Shown here piece by piece: positions 5,606 through 10,204 of a DNA stretch of 10,204 nucleotides; position 1 is the stretch's first letter, and the number at the start of each line of letters is the position of its first letter. The notes under the pieces were generated by a model. That model ran no database searches and was not told the origin of the DNA. It worked only from the letters and a program-made list of their open reading frames with translations. The stretch comes from a bacterium (GTDB lineage Bacteria; Patescibacteriota; Minisyncoccia; UBA6257). The stretch is from the NCBI GenBank assembly GCA_021162155.1, contig JAGGZF010000058.1, positions 1 to 10,204 on the forward strand. The letters run 5' to 3'. A program made the translations under genes and the position numbers.

Positions 5606-7358
5606 CAATAATCAGATAAAAGTGACGAAAGAACAAATAAAAGAAGAGATAAGAAAAAACCTTCAAGAAATTTATAATACTTCAGAACTAAATCTTTTAG
5701 AGAAAGGGTTTGATTTTGCAGAAGAAGCACATCAGGGACAAAAACGACTAACCGGAGAAGATTTTATTTTCCATCCTCTTAGAGTAGCACTTACTTTAAG
5801 TAAGATGCGATTAGGCGCTAAGACCGTTACTGCTGGCCTCCTTCATGACTCCGTAGAAGATACTCCGGTTACTATTCATCAAATAAAGAAAAAATTTGGA
5901 GAAGAAGTTGCTTTTTTGGTGCAATCTCTCACTAAAATAGAATCAGTTAAATATCACCAAACCGAAAGAGATACTATTTTAGCCAAAGAAAACTTCCGCA
6001 ATATGATATTAGCAATGGCTAAAGACCTTAGAGTAATATTTATCAAATTAGCAGACCGCTTAGATAATCTGAAAACCTTATGGGTTCTTCCTCCAGAAAA
6101 ACAGCAAAGGAAAGCATCAGAAACCTTAGAAATTTTTGCTCCTTTGGCCTATCGCTTGGGATTAACTAAAATGGGAGCAGAATTAGAAGATTTAGCCTTC
6201 CCTTATGTCTATCCTCAAGAATACAAATTGACTAAATCAATCTTGGGAACCAGAAAAGAAGAATTAGAGAAATATCTACAGAGATTAATTCCTATCATCA
6301 AAAGACAACTGCAGAAAAATCATATCCAACCAGTTAAAATCTTATCCAGAGCCAAACACCTTTATAGTATTTGGCGTAAGTTACAGAAAGAAGATATGGA
6401 TATTAACCGAATATTTGATTTAGTAGCAGTCAGAATTATAGTAGAAAAAGTAGAAGATTGTTATGCTGCCTTGGGTGCTCTCCATCAAATCTGGAAGCCG
6501 GTTCCGGGACGATTTAAAGATTATATAGCACTACCTAAACCCAATGGTTACCAAAGTTTACATACTACTGTTTTCGCTGAAGAAGGAAAAATAGTAGAAA
6601 TACAAATTAGAACTCAAAAGATGGACCAAGAAGCAGAATGGGGAATCGCTGCTCATTGGTTTTATCAGTTATTAAAAGATACTAAAATTTACAAAAAAAG
6701 AAAAAAATTCCGCCTCCCTTCAAAATATCACTGGATAAACCAATTAAGAGAATGGCAAAAAAAATTTATGGATAGTGATGAATTTTTAGAATCTCTAAAA
6801 GTTGATTTCTTCAAAGATAGAATTTTCGTCTTGACACCAAAAGGAGATATAGTAGATTTACCTGATGGAGCCACCCCCATAGATTTTGCTTATCAGATAC
6901 ATACTGACATAGGAAACCAAGCAATCTCTGCCAAAGTAAACGGAAAAGTGGTTCCTTTAGATTATCGATTAAAGTCAGGAGAGGTAGTAGAGATTATTAC
7001 TCAAAAACATAAACTGCCTTCTCCTACTTGGTTGGAGTTTGTTAAAATGGCTGAAACGAAAAAGAAAATTCAAGAAATATTAAAAAAGAAAAGAGTATTA
7101 CCAGAAGCAGATAAGAAAAACTTCAAAGTCCGACTTAAAATAATCTGCCAAGATAAAATAGGTCTGTTGGATAAAATTCTTCAAATTATTGCCAAGCAAA
7201 AAATAACTATTTTAGAGCACCACGGAAAAACTATAAGAGGCAATGCTATATTCTCTTTTCTGCTAAAAATAAAAAGTGCTTCCCATCTGGAAGGACTACT
7301 AAAAAAACTGAAAAAATTAAAAGGAATCCAAGAGTTAAGAATAGAAGAAAAAAACTAA
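5592..7358 (+). CDS. rel: Bifunctional (p)ppGpp synthetase/hydrolase, compact form
   Basis: This 588-residue RelA/SpoT homologue makes and degrades the alarmone (p)ppGpp. The start at 5592 overlaps the topA end by 14 nt; an in-frame ATG at 5517 lies well inside topA and is unlikely. The HD hydrolase domain (about 35-190) keeps H61, H85-D86, E89-D90-T91, D155 and N159, so it looks active. The synthetase domain (about 250-360) keeps D276, the RFKD motif (307-310) typical of bifunctional enzymes, Y320 and E336 in EIQIRT. TGS (about 409-470) and ACT (about 512-586) domains follow. The usual helical and zinc-finger/coiled-coil regions between TGS and ACT are largely missing, since the typical length is about 700-750. 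Two usually conserved histidines are Asp here (DRLDN at 155-159; MDQEAEWG at 344-351). It is the last gene of the dprA-topA-rel operon. Confidence 0.95.
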   Translation: MTNNNNNQIKVTKEQIKEEIRKNLQEIYNTSELNLLEKGFDFAEEAHQGQKRLTGEDFIFHPLRVALTLSKMRLGAKTVTAGLLHDSVEDTPVTIHQIKKKFGEEVAFLVQSLTKIESVKYHQTERDTILAKENFRNMILAMAKDLRVIFIKLADRLDNLKTLWVLPPEKQQRKASETLEIFAPLAYRLGLTKMGAELEDLAFPYVYPQEYKLTKSILGTRKEELEKYLQRLIPIIKRQLQKNHIQPVKILSRAKHLYSIWRKLQKEDMDINRIFDLVAVRIIVEKVEDCYAALGALHQIWKPVPGRFKDYIALPKPNGYQSLHTTVFAEEGKIVEIQIRTQKMDQEAEWGIAAHWFYQLLKDTKIYKKRKKFRLPSKYHWINQLREWQKKFMDSDEFLESLKVDFFKDRIFVLTPKGDIVDLPDGATPIDFAYQIHTDIGNQAISAKVNGKVVPLDYRLKSGEVVEIITQKHKLPSPTWLEFVKMAETKKKIQEILKKKRVLPEADKKNFKVRLKIICQDKIGLLDKILQIIAKQKITILEHHGKTIRGNAIFSFLLKIKSASHLEGLLKKLKKLKGIQELRIEEKN

Positions 7359-7359
7359 A

Positions 7360-8505
7360 TTACTCCTGCACTAACTTTTTCAATATCCTCTGAAAATCTT
7401 CAGAGGAATAAAACTTCAGTTCTATAGCCCCCTTCTCTCCCTTTCTTTTTATTACTACAGGGGTCTGTAAAATATTTTCTAATTTCTCCTTCCACTGCAG
7501 GTCCTGAGGATCCAAAGATGTTCTTTTTCTAACAACAGATGATTTCTTATTAACTCTCAAATAATTCTGTGCCAATTCCCAGGCCTCCCTACCAGATAAT
7601 TTTTTAGCCAGAATCTCTTTCAAAAACACTCTTCTTTTCTCTGGATTGGAAAAGAGAAGAATAGCACGAGCATGCCCTTCATTAATAACTCCTTCCTGTA
7701 ATAACTTTTGCGCTTCGTAAGGAAGTTGTAATAGACGCAAGGTATTAGCAATCGCTTCTCTGCTTTTACCTAACCTCATAGCCAATGCCTGTTGAGTCAA
7801 CCCAAACTCTTCTATCAACTTTTGGAATCCTTGTGCTTTAGAAATTGGATCCAAATCTTGTCTTTGGATATTTTCAATTAAAGCCATTTCTAATCTGGCA
7901 ATTTCTCCACTTGGTCTTTTGATAATCGCAGGAACTGTAGGCATTCCTAAATATCGAGCAGCGCGCCAGCGCCTCTCTCCGGCTATTAATATATACTCTA
8001 CTTCTGTTCCGCTTTCTGTTTCTTTTTCTTGGCGAGAAACTATCAATGGTTCCAAAATCCCGTATTCTCTAATTGACTGTGCTAATTCCTGAATTGAATC
8101 CGGAGAAATATTTTTGCGAGGTTGCAAAGGATTAGGCTTAATTTTTTCTGTTTCTATATAAAAAACTTTTTCTTCTTTCGGAAAAGATGGCGCTGTTTCT
8201 TTTAAAGAAGATGTGTTAGAAAAAATATCTTTATCAGAAACCTGTGGTGTTGTAGTTGATTGCTTTAAGTCAGAACGAAACTCATTCTGAGAAAATTCAA
8301 AATCTGGAGACGATGAATCCTCTTTCTCTAATTGTGCCATTCCGGAAAAATTGCTCACTGCATCATTAACCTTATTGTTAATTCTCTTTTCTAATTCATC
8401 CGCACTATTCTGTTCTTCTTGGTTCTTAGGGGGAATAAGAGCGTTCAGGCCCTGTCCTTTGTTGGAATTATTGTAAAAGTCATCGTTCATATTATTATTT
8501 GGCAT
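7360..8505 (-). CDS. parB: Chromosome partition protein ParB
   Basis: This 381-residue CTP-dependent DNA clamp loads at parS and drives chromosome segregation with ParA. Near the N-terminus is KGQGLNALIP (16-25), the conserved ParA-stimulating segment. An unusually long Ser/Gln/Glu/Asp-rich, probably disordered stretch follows (about 27-112). The core begins at VFYIETEKIKPNPLQPRK (114-131). The CTP-binding motifs GERRWRAAR (176-184) and ENIQRQDLDP (211-220) are intact, followed by the helix-turn-helix region (about 232-262, TQQALAMRLGKSREAIANTLRLL) and a C-terminal dimerisation domain (about 335-381). Typical ParB is about 280-300 residues; the excess is the linker. The ATG directly follows the parA stop (TAAATG), indicating coupled translation. 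Its stop lies one base from the rel stop on the other strand. Confidence 0.95.
   Translation of the reverse strand: MPNNNMNDDFYNNSNKGQGLNALIPPKNQEEQNSADELEKRINNKVNDAVSNFSGMAQLEKEDSSSPDFEFSQNEFRSDLKQSTTTPQVSDKDIFSNTSSLKETAPSFPKEEKVFYIETEKIKPNPLQPRKNISPDSIQELAQSIREYGILEPLIVSRQEKETESGTEVEYILIAGERRWRAARYLGMPTVPAIIKRPSGEIARLEMALIENIQRQDLDPISKAQGFQKLIEEFGLTQQALAMRLGKSREAIANTLRLLQLPYEAQKLLQEGVINEGHARAILLFSNPEKRRVFLKEILAKKLSGREAWELAQNYLRVNKKSSVVRKRTSLDPQDLQWKEKLENILQTPVVIKRKGEKGAIELKFYSSEDFQRILKKLVQE
7386..7407. terminator. Hairpin at the rel/parB convergence (possible terminator)
   Basis: A perfect 9-bp inverted repeat (TCCTCTGAA, loop AATC, TTCAGAGGA) lies inside the 3' end of parB, 28 nt past the rel stop. 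It is the only strong hairpin seen at the tail-to-tail junction. No T-run follows on either strand, so it does not meet the classic terminator form; it may slow polymerase, or merely reflect coding sequence. Confidence 0.3.
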
Positions 8506-9276
8506 TTATGTTGTTTCTAATTTTTTAATTAATTCTCGAGCTAATTGAGCATAGGCTCGGGCTCCATCTGAGAAAGGGTTGTATTGAAGCACAGGTTTTC
8601 CAAAACTGGGAGCCTCTGCTAAAGTTACATTCCTAGGAATAATAGCATTAAACACATAACCGGGAAAGTATCTAATTATATGTTTTGTTACCAATCTATC
8701 TAATCTATTTCTTTTATCATATAAAGTCAATACTGCTCCTAATATCTTTAAATCTTTTCCTAAATTACGCCTAATTAAATCTATAGTAGTGATTAACTGC
8801 CCCAACCCGTCTAAGGCATAAAATTCTGTTTGAATAGGAATTAATACATAATCAGCAGCAACCAATCCGTTAACTGTTAATAAACCCAGAGAAGGCGGCA
8901 AATCAATTAAAATATACCGATAGAGGGGCAATAGGCAAGAAATTATATCTCTTAATCTCTCCTCTTTTCTCGGCACAGAATTCAATTCCACTTGGGCACC
9001 AATTAAATTCGGGGAAGAAGGTAAGACATCTAATCCAAAAATTGAAGTATGTTGAAGAGAGGAAGATAAAGGTATATTTGATAAAAAATGATGATAGAGA
9101 TTAGTCCGGAGTTTTTTATAATCTATCCCTAAACCTAAAGTAGCATTAGCTTGAGGATCACAATCTATTATTAAAGTTTTTCTTCCCGAAGCCGCTAAAT
9201 ATGCTCCTAAATTTATTGTTGTAGTAGTTTTTCCTACTCCTCCCTTCTGATTACAAACAGCAATAACAAAAGCCAT
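8506..9276 (-). CDS. parA: Chromosome partition ATPase ParA (Soj type)
   Basis: This 256-residue ATPase binds DNA non-specifically as an ATP-bound dimer and pulls ParB-parS complexes during segregation. It has the deviant Walker A motif KGGVGKTT (11-18, signature K11 and catalytic K16), switch residues in IIDCDPQANAT (36-46), the Walker B/switch II region ILIDLPPSLGLLT (122-134), and the family segment IPRNVTLAEAPSFGKPV (213-229). The lack of a long N-terminal DNA-binding domain and the small size fit the chromosomal Soj/type Ib-like group rather than large plasmid ParA. It is the first gene of parAB and ends directly against the parB start. Upstream are a promoter and a short leader with repeated ACTATTT units. 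The start has only a weak GGGA upstream. Confidence 0.97.
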   Translation of the reverse strand: MAFVIAVCNQKGGVGKTTTTINLGAYLAASGRKTLIIDCDPQANATLGLGIDYKKLRTNLYHHFLSNIPLSSSLQHTSIFGLDVLPSSPNLIGAQVELNSVPRKEERLRDIISCLLPLYRYILIDLPPSLGLLTVNGLVAADYVLIPIQTEFYALDGLGQLITTIDLIRRNLGKDLKILGAVLTLYDKRNRLDRLVTKHIIRYFPGYVFNAIIPRNVTLAEAPSFGKPVLQYNPFSDGARAYAQLARELIKKLETT

Positions 9277-9286
9277 ATTCCCAAAG

Positions 9287-9317
9287 CAAACTATTTAAAC
9301 AAACTATTTCACTATTT
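9287..9317. repeat. Short direct repeats in the parAB leader
   Basis: ACTATTT occurs three times (9290-9296, 9303-9309, 9311-9317); the first two are within a longer CAAACTATTT. They lie between the predicted parA transcript start and the ATG. They could be an operator or simply AT-rich low-complexity DNA. Confidence 0.35.
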
Positions 9318-9319
9318 CT

Positions 9320-9348
9320 ATTATACTATAAATTGCCGTTTTTGCCTA
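9320..9348 (-). promoter_or_regulatory. Promoter of parAB
   Basis: On the minus strand: TAGGCA (9348-9343, four of six), 17 bp, TATAAT (9325-9320). The predicted start near 9313 gives a leader of about 37 nt to the parA ATG. It is back to back with the tRNA-Leu promoter. Confidence 0.6.
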
Positions 9349-9353
9349 TAAAC

Positions 9354-9383
9354 TTGAATAAACTCATTATAATAATGTATACT
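9354..9383 (+). promoter_or_regulatory. Promoter of tRNA-Leu
   Basis: TTGAAT (9354-9359), 18 bp, TATACT (9378-9383). The expected start near 9390 leaves about 11 nt before the mature tRNA. A second TATAAT (9368-9373) nearby lacks a suitable -35. Confidence 0.55.
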
Positions 9384-9400
9384 AACTAATAATAGTTCCT

Positions 9401-9488
9401 GCCCAGGTGGCGGAATTGGCAGACGCGACAGACTCAAAATCTGTTGAGGTTTAACCTCATGAGGGTTCGACTCCCTCCCTGGGCACCA
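9401..9488 (+). tRNA. tRNA-Leu (anticodon CAA)
   Basis: A class II tRNA of 88 nt including an encoded CCA (9486-9488). The acceptor stem is GCCCAGG/CCTGGGC, the anticodon stem ACAGA/TCTGT with loop CTCAAAA, the long variable arm TGAGG TTTAA CCTCA, and the T-arm GAGGG TTCGACT CCCTC. The long variable arm and A73 fit leucine. Confidence 0.97.
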
Positions 9489-9506
9489 GAACCTAAGTTC
9501 TGAAAC

Positions 9507-9530
9507 AAGATAATTCAGATTATCTTTTCT
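9507..9530 (+). terminator. Weak hairpin plus T-run after tRNA-Leu
   Basis: An 8-bp AT-rich stem (AAGATAAT 9507-9514, loop TCAG, ATTATCTT 9519-9526) runs into TTCT. It could end part of the tRNA transcript, or mark a processing point before the membrane protein gene, whose ATG follows 4 nt later. A shorter AGAAC/GTTCT dyad (9488-9501) precedes it. Confidence 0.4.
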
Positions 9531-9533
9531 ATA

Positions 9534-10196
9534 ATGGATGATGAAGTTCTAACTTGGACAATAACCCCCTCGGAAAGAAGAAAGCAAGTTAAGGAATTTA
9601 TTTCCAGAGCTTGGTTAATACTGATCGTGCTTGCTGTCTCTTTTTTGTTCTATTATAAAAGAAATCTTTCCTCGCGAATGCTCTACGAAGAAATTAGCCC
9701 TATTACTCTAGGGTTATATACAGCAATCGGGATAATAGCACTAACCTGTTTAGTCCTTCTTCTGAACAAAATTGTCCCATATAAACTACGAACATATCGA
9801 TTAGATAGCTCGGGTATTACAATTTCCAAGGGCAAAAAGAAAAAGTATTTTTCTTGGAAAGAATTTGAGTGTTTTTATCTTTATCAGACCAACCGAGTTT
9901 CTTCCAATCACCCCAGAAAACTTTATCAAAGTTATTCCAACTATCCTGAAGAATATATGTCCGAAGAATCTATGCGGACACAACTTTTAGAAACCGAGCA
10001 GCAAATTGAAGGACAAATATTTTATCTCAAAAAGAAATCGTCAGGTTTCTTTTCTAAATTTTATAAAGTGTTTGTTGTGGTTTATTCGAAACCGAATAAC
10101 TCAAAAGCAGTAGCAAGATTTTTAAGTAATCATTTGCCAAGCAGAAAGATGACATTAAGCACTGATTTAGGTTTAGTATTCTATCAATTTAAATAG
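9534..10196 (+). CDS. Two-TM membrane protein with possible PH-like domain (unknown function)
   Basis: This 220-residue protein has a charged cytoplasmic N-terminus and two hydrophobic segments (about residues 25-41 and 57-78) joined by a short outside loop. The cytoplasmic domain of about 140 residues opens with YRLDSSGITISKGKKKKYFSWKEFECF (88-114). The pattern of strands, a glycine turn and a W in the third strand recalls bacterial PH-like domains in membrane proteins of the YcxB/DUF304 kind, but this is a resemblance by eye. A Tyr/Glu-rich stretch (130-160) may be a flexible insertion. No Shine-Dalgarno precedes the ATG. It follows tRNA-Leu and may be read from the tRNA promoter; no other promoter is convincing. 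Function unknown. Confidence 0.8.
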   Translation: MDDEVLTWTITPSERRKQVKEFISRAWLILIVLAVSFLFYYKRNLSSRMLYEEISPITLGLYTAIGIIALTCLVLLLNKIVPYKLRTYRLDSSGITISKGKKKKYFSWKEFECFYLYQTNRVSSNHPRKLYQSYSNYPEEYMSEESMRTQLLETEQQIEGQIFYLKKKSSGFFSKFYKVFVVVYSKPNNSKAVARFLSNHLPSRKMTLSTDLGLVFYQFK

Positions 10197-10204
10197 ATCA
10201 TACC

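Noticed and set aside
5460..5666. Minus-strand 68-codon hydrophobic frame
   Set aside because: Antisense to conserved topA and rel coding sequence; Phe/Leu richness is expected opposite Lys-rich codons.
7360..9400. parS site near parAB
   Set aside because: I looked for the TGTTTCACGTGAAACA consensus and close variants by eye and found only half-like TTTCAC pieces; a scored search was not possible.
9801..9983. Minus-strand 60-codon frame inside the last gene
   Set aside because: Shadow of the membrane protein gene, with no start signals or recognisable product.

Overview
The window looks like chromosomal DNA from a small-genome, AT-rich bacterium, most likely a member of the Candidate Phyla Radiation (Patescibacteria, Parcubacteria-like). 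This is inferred from the tight packing, the compact housekeeping proteins (a short Rel, a PilO away from its usual partners), the mostly Shine-Dalgarno-free starts, and the dprA-topA-rel order. No 16S rRNA or marker phylogeny is available to prove it. The reading frames fit the standard stop codons.

Left block (about 45-1370, minus strand): a small operon of unrecognised proteins made of a 28-residue helical repeat (consensus roughly xLRxxAWxxxLxxNPTxxELxxVMxxI). It has three reading frames (1217-777, 804-562, 512-96). The first two overlap in different frames and look like one repeat protein split by a frameshift. The operon has its own consensus promoter (TTGACA, 17 bp, TATAAT), a roughly 118-nt leader with a long inverted repeat, strong Shine-Dalgarno sites in a start block duplicated almost exactly before the first and last genes, and a strong intrinsic terminator. 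This is the most novel part of the window.

Middle-left block (1485-2445, minus strand): a PilO-like type IV pilus protein, a 75-residue single-pass membrane protein, then tRNA-Ile(GAT) and tRNA-Ala(TGC), apparently as one transcription unit. It diverges from the dprA operon through two back-to-back promoters whose -35 boxes lie on the same TTGCCAA heptamer.

Centre (2522-7358, plus strand): dprA (loading of transforming DNA onto RecA), topA (DNA topoisomerase I) and a RelA/SpoT-type (p)ppGpp synthetase/hydrolase. The genes are closely spaced, and the last start overlaps the topA end. They meet the parAB operon (9276-7360, minus strand) tail to tail with one base between the stop codons. ParA and ParB form the chromosome segregation pair.

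Right end (9401-10196, plus strand): tRNA-Leu(CAA) with its own promoter, a weak hairpin, and a two-TM membrane protein with a possible PH-like C-terminal domain. The dprA/pilO pairing suggests DNA uptake by natural transformation. The central and parAB genes serve DNA topology, the stringent response and segregation. The role of the repeat proteins is unknown.
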